A DNA stretch of 52,921 nucleotides from CABQCM01 sp965145485 (GCA_965145485.1 CBCTCU010000016.1:1-52921); one strand, 5' to 3'; shown: positions 8,258-17,503, counted from the first letter of the stretch. Notes: a model not told the origin generated them from the sequence alone. Numbers and translations: made by a program.

Positions 8258-8365
8258 CTGGATTACCTCCTTCAATGCGTCGTTTTCATAGACATTCCAG
8301 CTTGTATGACACACTGTGTCTGGAATGGGGTGGTAATATCATAACCCGCTGCCGCCGGTATGGAT

Positions 8366-8480
8366 AGTCGTCGCTGTATGGCGGCTGAATATACAGTGAG
8401 TGTCCAATCCATGCCGCTGCAAACGAAAAAAGTTGGATTTGGCTATACACTGTCGGTACGCTGCATATCACCTGACGACT
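8366..8480. repeat. Long imperfect palindrome between divergent genes
   Basis: The arms 8366-8410 and 8435-8480 are imperfectly complementary, with three conserved blocks at matching spacing: AGTCGTC/GACGACT, ACAGTG/CACTGT and CCAATCC/GGATTTGG. The first two blocks are 20 bases apart in both arms. A 24-base loop separates the arms. It could be an operator, a structured RNA in the leader of the ribbon-helix-helix gene, or a small MITE-like remnant. Confidence 0.6.
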
Positions 8481-8557
8481 AGCCGTCGGAGGAAAATACA
8501 GGTACAATGTCAGCAACCTGTAGTTTACCGTGGGATTCGATGGTGGGTGGGAATGCG

Positions 8558-8740
8558 ATGTCCAAGCAGTTTTCGTTCCGGTTTGACGACACATTGTACG
8601 CCAAGACCAAAAAAATCGCCAAAAAGGAAACCCGTACGATGTCCAACCTGATTCAGCACCTGTGTCAGTGGAAGATTGATGAATACGAAGCGAAGTATGG
8701 CGAAATCCAGCTGAGCGACGAGGATTTATCCGACCAATAG
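8558..8740 (+). CDS. Small ribbon-helix-helix (Arc-type) protein
   Basis: A 60-residue protein. The beta strand KQFSFRFDD (3-11) is followed by two helices (about 12-22 and 26-42, including TMSNLIQHLCQWKIDEYE), which is the pattern of Arc/MetJ/CopG-type DNA-binding dimers. The acidic C-terminus (LSDEDLSDQ) resembles antitoxin tails. No toxin gene lies next to it. The start was chosen at MSKQFSF because the fold begins there; the upstream GGTGGGTGG is a modest ribosome binding site, and an in-frame ATG at 8507 would add 17 unlikely residues. The palindrome 50-190 bases upstream is a plausible autoregulatory target. Confidence 0.7.
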   Translation: MSKQFSFRFDDTLYAKTKKIAKKETRTMSNLIQHLCQWKIDEYEAKYGEIQLSDEDLSDQ

Positions 8741-9020
8741 CGCGCTGAGACCCAAGCCGGGGCCGACCGCTGGGCCGCGCGCCAAGGCCGGCCGCGCCGC
8801 CCCCTGTGTTCCGGGTGATTTTGTCCTTTTCACCATGGATCGATTCGCGAGCCGATTCCCTGTTTTCACGCCGTGGGCAGCCGCCCGCGGCTTTTTCGTG
8901 TCACAAAATGGTTTCGCTCTCCAATGGGAATCTTTTATGGGGGGCTTGCGGCCCGGGGTAGAATCGGTTATACTGGTCGTGGCGATAACCATTGATCTGC
9001 GATTGTCAGGAGCATGTCTG

Positions 9021-9881
9021 ATGGAAATTTTTGATAAACACGGCAAACGCCTGATCGAAGTAAGCTGTATGCCGCTCGGCCCCGGCTACCATGGGGAGCT
9101 GCACCGGCATGCCGACCTCGAAATGTCCTGCGTGGTGCAAGGCCAGGGCACCTACCTAATCGGCGACGGCTGCTATGCCATGCGGCAAGGGGACGTTTTT
9201 CTGCTCCCCCCGGCCGACGCCCACGGAATCCGCCTGACCGAGGGGCAGGGGATGGACAATCTGGTCATCCACTTTTCCCCCTCCTTTCTCTGGAGCCCGG
9301 GGCAAAGCGATCTGGATTACAACTTCCTGCTGGTCTTTTTTGAGCGCGGCCCCCACTTTTCCCACCGGCTGGACCGGGACAACCCCGCCACCGCCCGGGT
9401 ATTTGCCCTCATGCTGGAAATGCTTCGGGAGATGGAACGGCGGGAGCTTTATTACGAGCTCATGGTCAAAAACAAGCTGCAAATGATTTTAACCGAGATC
9501 ATGCGCGGCTTCGACTACATCGACCGGGACAAGGCCGGCGCTCCCGTCAGCCGCCAGGGCATCGAGCAGCTCGGCGCGGTGATGCAGTTTATTGAGGAGC
9601 ATCTGGGGGAGGATATCCGGCTCGAAACCCTCGCCCGGATGGCCGAGGTCAGCCCGGTGTATTTTTCGGTGCTGTTTAAGCGGTTTAACGGGCTGTCTCC
9701 CATCGAATACATCATCCGCAAGAGGGTGTCGCGCGCGGGCGAGCTTCTGCGCTCGACCGACCTGGCGCTGACCGACGTGGCGGCGCAGTGCGGGTTTCAT
9801 AACAGCGCGAATTTTTACAAGGCATTCCGCCGGGTGACGGGGCAGACCCCTCTGGCCTACCGCAGGGGGGAGGGAGGATAA
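9021..9881 (+). CDS. AraC-family transcriptional regulator with cupin sensor domain
   Basis: A 286-residue regulator. Residues 1-130 form a cupin-type ligand-binding domain (GYHGELHRHADLEMSCVV, then MRQGDVFLLPP). Residues about 180-283 carry the two helix-turn-helix motifs typical of AraC/XylS proteins: LETLARMAEVSPVYFSVLFKR and LTDVAAQCGFHNSANFYKAF. The family usually controls sugar or glycoside uptake and breakdown genes in Firmicutes. The start ATG has AGGAG 8 bases upstream; the longer in-frame reading upstream lacks a site. The likely target is nearby carbohydrate genes such as the dockerin gene at 10429, but this is inference. Confidence 0.9.
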   Translation: MEIFDKHGKRLIEVSCMPLGPGYHGELHRHADLEMSCVVQGQGTYLIGDGCYAMRQGDVFLLPPADAHGIRLTEGQGMDNLVIHFSPSFLWSPGQSDLDYNFLLVFFERGPHFSHRLDRDNPATARVFALMLEMLREMERRELYYELMVKNKLQMILTEIMRGFDYIDRDKAGAPVSRQGIEQLGAVMQFIEEHLGEDIRLETLARMAEVSPVYFSVLFKRFNGLSPIEYIIRKRVSRAGELLRSTDLALTDVAAQCGFHNSANFYKAFRRVTGQTPLAYRRGEGG

Positions 9882-9921
9882 CCGCTCCGCAGGCGCGGCG
9901 CAACAGAATGTCAAGGTGCGG

Positions 9922-10144
9922 GCAGCTTCGCCTCAGCGGGCGATGCGTCATGGACCGGGCGCCAAGGCGCAGATGGTTTCGCCGTATCGGGCGATGCGTC
10001 ATGGACCGGGCGCCAAGGCGCGGATGGTTTCGCCGTATCGGGCGATGTGGCATGGACCAGGCGCCAAGGCGCGGATGGTTTCGCCGTATCGGGCGATGCG
10101 TCATGGATCGGGCGCCAAGGCGCAGGCGGTTTCGCCTCAGCCGG
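9922..10144. repeat. 51-bp tandem repeat, about 4.4 units
   Basis: Units start at 9941, 9992, 10043 and 10094, exactly 51 bases apart, with a partial copy before. The core reads CGATGCGTCATGGACCGGGC, then GCCAAGGCGC and TTTCGCC. The copies are highly similar, so the array is recent. Since 51 is divisible by three, a 17-residue repeat can be read in more than one frame, but without a ribosome binding site I treat it as non-coding. Confidence 0.8.
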
Positions 10145-10428
10145 CAATCGGGCGGGGATTGGAACACGCTGTGGCCGGACGACCGGGAGGGCCCATGTTT
10201 CCTTCCCGGGCTGCCGGCAGAGTCGCCGCCGACCCTTTCTGCCTCAATGCCCGCGCCATAGCAACGCTGCATCATAGCAGGCGGGGTAGTGGGGCGGCAA
10301 TGGCCCTTGTGCATCCATATCCCCAAGCCACGGTCAATCCCTATTGTTTTCTGCCGGCGCACGCCGGTGAAATAAAACCCGTTCTCACCGGGAACAGGAC
10401 AATGCACGCATTATAGGAGGAACTCAAA
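10145..10428. other. Leader region of the dockerin gene
   Basis: No gene seen. Small inverted repeats (CCGGCG/CGCCGG near 10357-10370) lie upstream of the ribosome binding site AGGAGGAA. A promoter could not be placed with confidence. Confidence 0.4.
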
Positions 10429-13400
10429 ATGATACGAAAGTATCCAAAGCATGGCTTTGGCCGGCGGTTGCTGTCGGCGCTGCTGGCCCCCGTTTTGGCG
10501 GCCGGCATGGTAGCCATCGGCGGATTTGGCGCGGTCGCTGCTGCCTATGGCGATGTCGATGGCGACGGTAATGTCAATGCGTCCGACGCACTGCGAGTAT
10601 TGCAGTATTCGGTCAATCTCATTGAGCTGTCGACCGAGCAGGCCATGCTGGCCGACGTCAATGCCGACGGCGCCGTCAACGCATCCGACGCGCTGAACAT
10701 CCTACAAAAATCGGTCGGCCTCATCGATCGCTTTGACGCCGAGCCGAGAGAGGGGAGACACGGCTTGGAAATCACCTATCAGGACGGCGCTTATATCCAG
10801 ACCCGCGACGAGGTCGAGATCGAGGGGGCGCGGTCGACCTTCCAGGTATCGGCGACCTACAACGACAACATGGCCCTGCCGGCCGACATGGTCATGGTCT
10901 ACAGCACCGAGGACCGGGGCTGGAAGGATCAGGGCTACACCATGGCCGCCATGCAGATGATGAACAAGGCCGACGGCAACGAATATCACAACGAGCACCC
11001 GGAGGATCTTCAGATTCAGGCCGACGGGCGTGGAATTTACGGCACCGAGCCGGGCGCCGGCCGCCCCTGGAACGACATCATTGAGGAATCCTCCCGTAAT
11101 TCCTATCAATCGCAGGAGTTCATCGACTGGCAAAAGGCGCGCATGACTCAGATGGTCAGCGATTTTGACCCGCAGATGGTCGTGTATGAGGAGCCGGAAT
11201 ATTTCCGCCGCGGGCTGTATGGCGACGGATACAAAGAACTGTGGAAAGAGCGCTATGGCACCGACTGGGTGGATCCTATTTCTACCCCCGAGGCGGTCAT
11301 GATGTCCCAGCGGCTCAACGTCGAGCTCGAGTGCAATGCCATCAACCAGCTCAGCGACCACTACAAGTCGCTCAATCCCAACGGACTGTTCGGCATCGCC
11401 GCACACTCCCACTTTAACTACCGCGCCCACGACATTACCGCGGGGCTCTACAGCATGGCCGCTACCGGCAAGGTCGACGCCATCATCGGCCAGGCCTGGA
11501 GCGACACCATCAAGCACACTTTCCTGTACAATGGGCAGGAGATCGTCAATCCCTTTATGCTGGGGTATCTGGAATACGCCACCTATATTGACGCGGCGGT
11601 CGAAAACGACACCCAACTTTTTGCCCTGATCGATCCGATGTCGGATGAACGTCAGATTCACACGGAGGAGCAGCTGCGTACCCTGTACCGCAATCAGGTG
11701 GTATCCTCTCTGATGCATTCTGAGATAAGCCGCTGGGAAAACGGCATCTGGCCTGACCGCGCTTTCCGCGATGTTTCGGGCGACTACAAGACCGAGCAGC
11801 TGGCGGTATACAACGCCCTCAACGACGTTGCGGGCAAGGATTACACCTTGACGGCCGGCACTCCCGGCGTGACCTACCTGCTGTCGGATACCTTCACCTG
11901 GGAGATCGAAGGGGACAACTGGGTGCAGGATCCCAAGCAGTCGTATTACGGTGTTGCCATGCCCCTGATTGACGACGGCATCCCGCTCGAGGTCGGGGCC
12001 ATGGAATACATTAAAACGGCCGAGGACCTTGCAGGGGTCAGCCTGCTGGTTGTCTCCTACGACAGCATGAAGCCAATGAGCGAGCAGGTAAACGAGGCCA
12101 TCGCCGACTGGGTAAAACAGGGCGGCACCCTGCTTTATGTCGGCGGGAACGACGCTTATGCCGGCGTCGCATCCGAATGGTGGAACCAGGAGGGCAAGGG
12201 CGGCTCTCCCTACAACAACCTGCTGTCCCACCTCGGGTTGACGCAGGTCACCGCCGAGCCATTCGAGGGGCTGGCCATGCTCGAGTACGCCGGGCCGGAC
12301 TCCAAAGCCTCTCTGTTTGAGGGAAAGACCGGCCTGATCAACGACGCCTTTGGCTATACCGCATCCTACGGCGGCGAGGGCTTTACCACGCTGCTTGCGA
12401 CCGATGTGGGAGACCCGCTGGCCATTGAGGCGCAGGTGGGCGAGGGGCATTTCCTTTCGGTCGGCTTGCCGGGGTATTATTTCGCCTCGACGCAGCAGGG
12501 CGCCGAGTGGATGAAAGCCATCTGCGAATACGCCATGCAGTATACCGGTTATCGCTATGTCGCCTCCCCCATGATGCGGGTCGATCGCGGAAACTATACC
12601 GCGGTGCAGGCTTTGAGCGGGGATTACACCCTGGAAGGTACCTACGTCAACCTGTTTGACTCCACCCTGCCGGTGGTGACCAATCCGGTGGTGGAAGAGG
12701 GAACTTGCGGATTGTTCTGTCGGGTTGAGGCAACCGACGGCACACCGACCGCCGCTTTCTTTGGCGGCGCGGCGCAGGGCGAGGTGATTCAGACGCCCGA
12801 GCGCACTACCCTTTCGTTGACCGGGCCGGCCAACTCGGTGTCCTCCATCCGCCTGTTGGGCGGGGGCAAGGTGCCGGCTCAGGTGAGCGCCAGCGTAGGT
12901 GGCCAGGAGTACACCAACATCCTCTCCCAGTGGAACAACGCCACCAACTCCCTGCTGGTCGAGCTGAGCAATTCTACCGACCAGCCGGTCGATATTGTGA
13001 TCGACTGGACGGACGGGGAAAAACCGGACGATCCTCCCCGCAGCTTTGAGGAGATGATTATCACCGCCGGCCTGCAGGGCAACGATGAGGATTACATCGT
13101 GCGCTTTACCGGCGCCAGCCTTGACGGAAGCCATTACTGCGATATGACGGCCGAGCTGGTTTACCGGTTTGACCTTTCGCAATACGAGGGGGCCTGGATA
13201 ACCCTCAATGTCAGCAACAACTATCTCATCAGCGTCTCGGATCACGATGGGGACTGGGTCGAGGCCTACAATTACGAGACGATCTCGGGAGGACAGGTCG
13301 CGTCCAGCAGCAACAACATGACCTCCCTGACCATCCAGCCGTCCGATTACGGCATCGAGGATGAAATCTACATCCGGTTGAGCAACTGCTATCCCGACCA

Positions 13401-13455
13401 GGGATGGGGCGGCGCTATCCACAGCACCAGCATCCATTACGTCGCGTCCCACTAA
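10429..13455 (+). CDS. Secreted dockerin-bearing multidomain protein, putative glycoside hydrolase
   Basis: A 1008-residue exported protein. Residues 1-39 are a signal peptide (RR, then a hydrophobic stretch ending in AVAAAYG). Residues 41-100 are a type I dockerin with two calcium-binding repeats, DVDGDGNVNASDALRVLQ and DVNADGAVNASDALNILQ, so it should dock to a cohesin. Residues about 110-470 look like a TIM-barrel hydrolase domain, with VVYEEPEYF near 250 as a candidate acid/base region. Residues about 500-700 look like a GATase-like beta-galactosidase trimerisation domain (DWVKQGGTLLYVGG near 560). Beta-sandwich domains fill 720-1008, with a jelly-roll-like end. The dockerin is N-terminal, which is less usual than C-terminal. 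The start has AGGAGGAA at good spacing and a strong terminator follows. Substrate and GH family are not assigned. Confidence 0.8.
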   Translation: MIRKYPKHGFGRRLLSALLAPVLAAGMVAIGGFGAVAAAYGDVDGDGNVNASDALRVLQYSVNLIELSTEQAMLADVNADGAVNASDALNILQKSVGLIDRFDAEPREGRHGLEITYQDGAYIQTRDEVEIEGARSTFQVSATYNDNMALPADMVMVYSTEDRGWKDQGYTMAAMQMMNKADGNEYHNEHPEDLQIQADGRGIYGTEPGAGRPWNDIIEESSRNSYQSQEFIDWQKARMTQMVSDFDPQMVVYEEPEYFRRGLYGDGYKELWKERYGTDWVDPISTPEAVMMSQRLNVELECNAINQLSDHYKSLNPNGLFGIAAHSHFNYRAHDITAGLYSMAATGKVDAIIGQAWSDTIKHTFLYNGQEIVNPFMLGYLEYATYIDAAVENDTQLFALIDPMSDERQIHTEEQLRTLYRNQVVSSLMHSEISRWENGIWPDRAFRDVSGDYKTEQLAVYNALNDVAGKDYTLTAGTPGVTYLLSDTFTWEIEGDNWVQDPKQSYYGVAMPLIDDGIPLEVGAMEYIKTAEDLAGVSLLVVSYDSMKPMSEQVNEAIADWVKQGGTLLYVGGNDAYAGVASEWWNQEGKGGSPYNNLLSHLGLTQVTAEPFEGLAMLEYAGPDSKASLFEGKTGLINDAFGYTASYGGEGFTTLLATDVGDPLAIEAQVGEGHFLSVGLPGYYFASTQQGAEWMKAICEYAMQYTGYRYVASPMMRVDRGNYTAVQALSGDYTLEGTYVNLFDSTLPVVTNPVVEEGTCGLFCRVEATDGTPTAAFFGGAAQGEVIQTPERTTLSLTGPANSVSSIRLLGGGKVPAQVSASVGGQEYTNILSQWNNATNSLLVELSNSTDQPVDIVIDWTDGEKPDDPPRSFEEMIITAGLQGNDEDYIVRFTGASLDGSHYCDMTAELVYRFDLSQYEGAWITLNVSNNYLISVSDHDGDWVEAYNYETISGGQVASSSNNMTSLTIQPSDYGIEDEIYIRLSNCYPDQGWGGAIHSTSIHYVASH

Positions 13456-13464
13456 TATAGCGAA

Positions 13465-13498
13465 GCCGCGCGGAACGAAAGTTCCGCGCGGCTTTTTT
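13465..13498 (+). terminator. Terminator after the dockerin gene
   Basis: Inverted repeat GCCGCGCGGAAC / GTTCCGCGCGGC with a 4-base loop, followed by six T residues (13493-13498), 10 bases after the stop codon. Confidence 0.95.
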
Positions 13499-13530
13499 GA
13501 TGAAAACATGGGCGCAACACCGCTGGCAAA

Positions 13531-13950
13531 GATGAAAGCTTTTGCTGCAAGTACCGGGCAAAGCGAATCACCCGTCGGAAAGCTGGACCATAGAGCGGAG
13601 CAACCTCTCCGCGCGGCCCGTGCGTTGACGGTGCAGTACAACGCCCCGCCAAGCTGGCGAGAGACAAACGGATTTCGCTGGAAAGACCGGGCAAAACGGG
13701 TTCCCCATTGGAAAGCTGGACCATAGAGCGGAGCAACCTTTCCGCGCGGCCCGTGCGTTGACGGTGCAGCACAACGCCCCGCCAAGCTGGCGAGAGACAA
13801 ACGGATTTCGCTGGAAAGACCGGGCAAAACGGGTTCCCCATTGGAAAGCTGGACCATAGAGCGGAGCAACCTTTCCGCGCGGCCCGTGCGTTGACGGTGC
13901 AGCACAACGCCCCCCGCCAAGCTGGCGAAAGGCGAAAAGCTTTTGCTGTA
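13531..13950. repeat. 133-bp tandem repeat, about 3 units
   Basis: Units anchored on ACCGGGCA start at 13553, 13686 and 13819, exactly 133 bases apart, and are nearly identical. AAAGCTTTTGCTG occurs at both edges (about 13535 and 13938). Each unit holds the shared block AAAGCTGGACCATAGAGCGG and a GCGCGGCCCGTGCGTTGACGG stretch. The array lies between the dockerin terminator and the end of bioA. No function is evident. Confidence 0.85.
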
Positions 13951-14068
13951 AAGGCCATGCAGAGGCTCAACCGGCAGGATGGAAATAACAGTGGGGCGTC
14001 CATGTGCCCAACGCGCCGCCCGGCAGGGGTTCGACGGCGGCCGGGGATAGCCCGCTATCGCGCCCGCG

Positions 14069-15268
14069 TTACCGGGAAAACCAAGCTTTCATCGTATCGA
14101 GCACCTTGACCAATTCCTCTTCCCCGATCACATAGGGCACCATGGCGTACAGGTAGTTTAAAAACGGCCGGCTGAACACCCCGCGCTCATAGGCGAATTG
14201 CTGAAACCCTTCCAGAGTGCGAGGGTCGTAGACCTCGATGCAGACGCAGCCGCCCAGGATGCGCACTTCCCGGATTCGCGGGTCGCAAAAGCCGGCCATT
14301 TCCCGGCGGGTGATGGTTTCGATTCTTCCGATCCGGGCCATATAGTCCCCCTGCTCGAAAAGCTCTATGGATTTGAGCGCCACGCTGCAGGCAAGCGGAT
14401 TGCCCATAAACGTCGGGCCGTGCATCAGGGCGTGCTCCGCCCGGTCGTCGTAAAAACCGTCGTAGACTTTTTGATTCGCCACCGTTACGGCGTGGCCGAT
14501 GTACCCGCCGGTCAGGGCTTTGCCCAACACCAGGATATCCGGCGGCACCAGGTCGGCCACAAACCGGTTGCCCGTCCGGCCAAAGCCGGTGGCAACTTCG
14601 TCAAATATGAGGAGCACGCCATATTCGTCGCACAGCTCCCGCGCCCGCTGGAGAAAGGAGACGTCGTACATGCGCATCCCCCCGGCCCCCTGCAGCAGAG
14701 GCTCGACAATCATGCAGTTGAGGCGGTCGTGGTACTGGGCGAAAGCCTGCTCCAAAGCCTGTTGCCGGGTGGGAATGTGGACGACATGCCGGCTGGGGCC
14801 GTACGCTTTCAGTACAAAGTGGTAATCCTCGTCGTCCCCCACCTCCATGGCCTTGAAGGTGTCCCCGTGGTAAGCGTGCTCGAGCGCAAGGACCATGGTG
14901 CGTTGCTCCTGCCCGCGGTTGACGGCGTATTGCAGCGCCATTTTCAGCGCGACCTCCACCGCCACGCTGCCTGAGTCGGAGAAAAAGCAGTAATCCAAAT
15001 CCCCCGGAAGCCAGCTTTGCAGCTTTTGCGAGAGCTTTTGTACCGGCTCGTGGGTCAGCCCGCCCAGCATGACGTGGGAGAATTTCTCAACCTGCGAGAC
15101 GATCGCCCGGTTGAGTTCGGGATGCTTATAGCCGTGAATGACGCTCCACCAGGAGGAGACCGAGTCGATCAGCTTCTGGTCGGCGGTGTACAAATAGACC
15201 CCTTCGGCGTCAACGATCTTGTATGGCGGCCTCATGGTCTTCATCTGCTCGTATGGATACCAGATCAA
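14069..15268 (-). CDS. bioA: Adenosylmethionine-8-amino-7-oxononanoate aminotransferase
   Basis: A 399-residue class III PLP aminotransferase that converts KAPA to DAPA in biotin synthesis with SAM as amino donor. It shows SSWWSVIHGYKHP (37-49), the FSDSGSVAVEVALKMA cofactor region, HAYHGDT, the LIFDEVATGFGRTG block with the PLP-binding Asp, and the Schiff-base Lys in LGKALTGG. HGPTFMGNPLAC matches the BioA-type substrate loop. The start is TTG at 15268, supported by GGGGAGG 5 bases upstream, 12 bases after the bioD stop. It is the last gene of the minus-strand operon birA-bioY-bioB-bioD-bioA. No clear terminator follows. bioF is not in the window, so KAPA must come from a gene elsewhere or from outside. 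Confidence 0.95.
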   Translation of the reverse strand: MIWYPYEQMKTMRPPYKIVDAEGVYLYTADQKLIDSVSSWWSVIHGYKHPELNRAIVSQVEKFSHVMLGGLTHEPVQKLSQKLQSWLPGDLDYCFFSDSGSVAVEVALKMALQYAVNRGQEQRTMVLALEHAYHGDTFKAMEVGDDEDYHFVLKAYGPSRHVVHIPTRQQALEQAFAQYHDRLNCMIVEPLLQGAGGMRMYDVSFLQRARELCDEYGVLLIFDEVATGFGRTGNRFVADLVPPDILVLGKALTGGYIGHAVTVANQKVYDGFYDDRAEHALMHGPTFMGNPLACSVALKSIELFEQGDYMARIGRIETITRREMAGFCDPRIREVRILGGCVCIEVYDPRTLEGFQQFAYERGVFSRPFLNYLYAMVPYVIGEEELVKVLDTMKAWFSR

Positions 15269-15280
15269 TTTGCCTCCCCC

Positions 15281-15964
15281 TTATTCGTACAGCGATTGCA
15301 GCAGCGCCGGGGAGATGTCCAGCTCGGTATCGCCGTCCTGGACGCAGGCGACGACCCGAACCCCCGTCAGATGCTCGCACAGCAGCCGGTTGTCCTCGTG
15401 CATCGGGTTCCCGGGCTGGAAACGATTGAGGACGATGCCCTTGAGCGGGATCCCCCGTTCTTTCATATAAAAGACGGTCAGACCGACGGCGTTGATGGCG
15501 CCCAGCCCGGCGTCGGCCACCACCAGGCAGCTTAGTTGGCATGCCCGGATCATGTCGGGAAGGAAAATTTTCTCCTCGTCGTAGCGCAGCGGGCAGAGAA
15601 TGCCCCCCGAGCCCTCCACCGTCAGGTAATCGTACGCGCGGCCCAGGGCCTTGAAATGATGCAGCACGCGATCCAGCCGCACCGGGTTCCCCTCCATCCG
15701 GGCGGCCAGATGGGGGGAGACCGCCTGCTCGTACACATAAGGGCACATTTCCTCCAGCGGCTGCCCTATCCCCGATATTTCCTTCACGTGCCGGGCGTCC
15801 CCCGGGATCAGGCTGCCGTCCGTCCGGCGCTCGTTGCCGCTCATGGCCGCCTTAAAATACCCGGCGCGCAGGCCGCTGGAGGCCAGCTTTTTGACCATCA
15901 GCGCCGCGACATAGGTTTTGCCCACGTCGGTGCCGGTGCCGGTGACCATCAGATTTTTACTCAT
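15281..15964 (-). CDS. bioD: Dethiobiotin synthase
   Basis: A 227-residue P-loop enzyme that closes the ureido ring of dethiobiotin from DAPA, CO2 and ATP. The modified Walker A TGTGTDVGKT lies at residues 7-16. VEGSGGILCPL matches the family EGAGG motif. RFQPGNP near residue 160 fits the nucleotide-base region. The ATG at 15964 (MSKNLMVTG) overlaps the bioB stop by 8 bases (ATGAGTAA), which indicates translational coupling. Length is normal. It acts between bioA and bioB products in the pathway, all encoded together here. Confidence 0.95.
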   Translation of the reverse strand: MSKNLMVTGTGTDVGKTYVAALMVKKLASSGLRAGYFKAAMSGNERRTDGSLIPGDARHVKEISGIGQPLEEMCPYVYEQAVSPHLAARMEGNPVRLDRVLHHFKALGRAYDYLTVEGSGGILCPLRYDEEKIFLPDMIRACQLSCLVVADAGLGAINAVGLTVFYMKERGIPLKGIVLNRFQPGNPMHEDNRLLCEHLTGVRVVACVQDGDTELDISPALLQSLYE

Positions 15965-16928
15965 GGACGTCACCCACCCGATATCCCAATTTTTTGAGCT
16001 GCTGCAAATCGGCTTCGACCGTGATGCCCGACGTGGTCAGCATATCGCCGGTGATCGCCGCGTTCGCCCCCGATAAAAAACAGCTTTCCCCCTTGTCGTC
16101 CAGCAGCCCCCGGCCGCCCGCCAGGCGGAGAAAGGCGCCTGGGAGAAGGAAGCGGTATACCGCCACAATCCGGCGCATGTCCCCGGCGGTCAGCCTTGGA
16201 AATTGCGCCAGGGGGGTGCCGGGGATCGGGTTGAGCATATTCAGCGGCACGCTCTGAATCCCCAGATCGCGCAGGGTAAGGGCCATGTCGATGCGGTCGC
16301 GCGGCGTTTCGCCAAGCCCCATGATCCCGCCGCTGCACACCGAAAGCCCCTCCGCCTGGGCCGCACGGATGGCGGCCACCTTGTCGTCAAAGGTGTGCGT
16401 CGTGCAGACGTTGGGAAAGTTGCGCCGCGAGGTTTCCAGGTTGTTGTGGATCCTTGTCACGCCGGCCTCTCTTAATTGCCGGTACTGATCCCGCCGGAGC
16501 AGCCCAAAGGAAACGCACACCGCGATACCTGCCCGCGCCCGGATCTCGCGCACGGCCTCGCACATCTGCTCGACCTCCTCCTCCGGCAGCCGTTTGCCGG
16601 AGGTGACGATCGAATAACGCGCCACTCCCTGCTGGGCGCATCGTTGGGCCTGCGCGACGATTTCCTCGGTAGGCAGCAGGGGATACTCCGCGGCGCCGGT
16701 GCGGTGGCGGGCGGACTGGGCGCAAAAGCGGCAGTCCTCCGAGCACCGGCCGCTTTTTGCGTTGACAATGGTGCAAAGGTCAAACGAGTCGCTACAGAAA
16801 TGCTTTCGGATTTCATCCGCGCTGCGGCACAATTCCTCCTCCGGCTGGCCGTACAGCCGCAGCGCCTCCCGCCGGGTGACCCTCCCCCCATTCAAAACCT
16901 TTTTCATCAAAAGCTCGGTATAGCGCAT
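15957..16928 (-). CDS. bioB: Biotin synthase
   Basis: A 323-residue radical SAM enzyme that inserts sulfur into dethiobiotin. The radical SAM cysteines are in CSEDCRFCAQSA (about 60-71), preceded by NAKSGRC. VTSGKR, the THTFDDK region, CSGGIMGLGE and NMLNPIPGTPL are family landmarks. The auxiliary [2Fe-2S] cluster ligands (Cys at 98-160 and Arg near 265) appear to be present but were not fully checked. The ATG at 16928 follows the bioY stop by 1 base; an internal ATG at 16907 is possible. It needs a sulfur and iron-sulfur supply that is not encoded here. Confidence 0.95.
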   Translation of the reverse strand: MRYTELLMKKVLNGGRVTRREALRLYGQPEEELCRSADEIRKHFCSDSFDLCTIVNAKSGRCSEDCRFCAQSARHRTGAAEYPLLPTEEIVAQAQRCAQQGVARYSIVTSGKRLPEEEVEQMCEAVREIRARAGIAVCVSFGLLRRDQYRQLREAGVTRIHNNLETSRRNFPNVCTTHTFDDKVAAIRAAQAEGLSVCSGGIMGLGETPRDRIDMALTLRDLGIQSVPLNMLNPIPGTPLAQFPRLTAGDMRRIVAVYRFLLPGAFLRLAGGRGLLDDKGESCFLSGANAAITGDMLTTSGITVEADLQQLKKLGYRVGDVHE

Positions 16929-16929
16929 A

Positions 16930-17487
16930 TCAGGACGTCCTTTCTATCCCCACGATGGGGATCAGCCGTTTCCCCAACACCGCCCCGGCAAAGCACAACG
17001 CGATATCGCCGGGAACCGTCAGCAGGAAGCAATACAAAAACAGCGGCCAAAGGCCGATGGGCGTTCCAAGGTAAAAGTTGCTCATCAGATAATAGTAGAC
17101 CATGCCAAACAGGTACACGATCCCAAGGCCGGTGAAGTTGGCCGCAAGCAGGCGCGCATACCCCGGCCGGTTTTTGCGATGGGCGATGACGCCGGTGGCA
17201 AAGGCCCCGGCCGCAAAGCCGAGAATATAGCCGAAGGTAGGCTCGAGCACATAGCCGATGCCGCCGCCCCTGGCGAAGATTGGAAGGCCCGCAAGCCCGA
17301 GTAGGATATACACGCAGACCGCCGCCAGGCCATATTTGCCGCCAAGTAGCAGTCCGGCCAGCATGGTGAACAGGTATTGCAGGGTTAAGGGCACCACCGG
17401 AATGGGAATGCGGATAAACGCCCCTGCCGCAATGAGCGCCGTAAAGAGGGCGCATAGGATGCATTGTTTTAGTTTTTGGTTTTTCAA
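16930..17487 (-). CDS. bioY: Biotin ECF transporter S component BioY
   Basis: A 185-residue integral membrane protein with about six hydrophobic helices. It starts at TTG (LKNQKLKQCILCALF) with GGAAAGGA upstream. Family features are the IPIPVVPLTLQYLF segment, GLAGLPIF and EPTFGYILGF in the middle, and LFLYCFLLTVPGD near the end. BioY binds biotin and uses the shared EcfAAT module, which is not in this window. Placed between birA and bioB, it gives the same operon both uptake and synthesis. It begins 17 bases after the birA stop. Confidence 0.93.
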   Translation of the reverse strand: MKNQKLKQCILCALFTALIAAGAFIRIPIPVVPLTLQYLFTMLAGLLLGGKYGLAAVCVYILLGLAGLPIFARGGGIGYVLEPTFGYILGFAAGAFATGVIAHRKNRPGYARLLAANFTGLGIVYLFGMVYYYLMSNFYLGTPIGLWPLFLYCFLLTVPGDIALCFAGAVLGKRLIPIVGIERTS

Positions 17488-17503
17488 TCGAAAGTTCCTT
17501 TCC

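Noticed and set aside
9908..10416. Plus-strand 17-residue repeat protein
   Set aside because: It reads the 51-bp repeat, which stays open because 51 is divisible by three. No ribosome binding site, and other frames are equally open.
10702..13920. Long minus-strand open frame opposite the first dockerin gene
   Set aside because: Antisense shadow of the 1008-residue secreted protein. It also crosses the strong terminator at 13465-13498.
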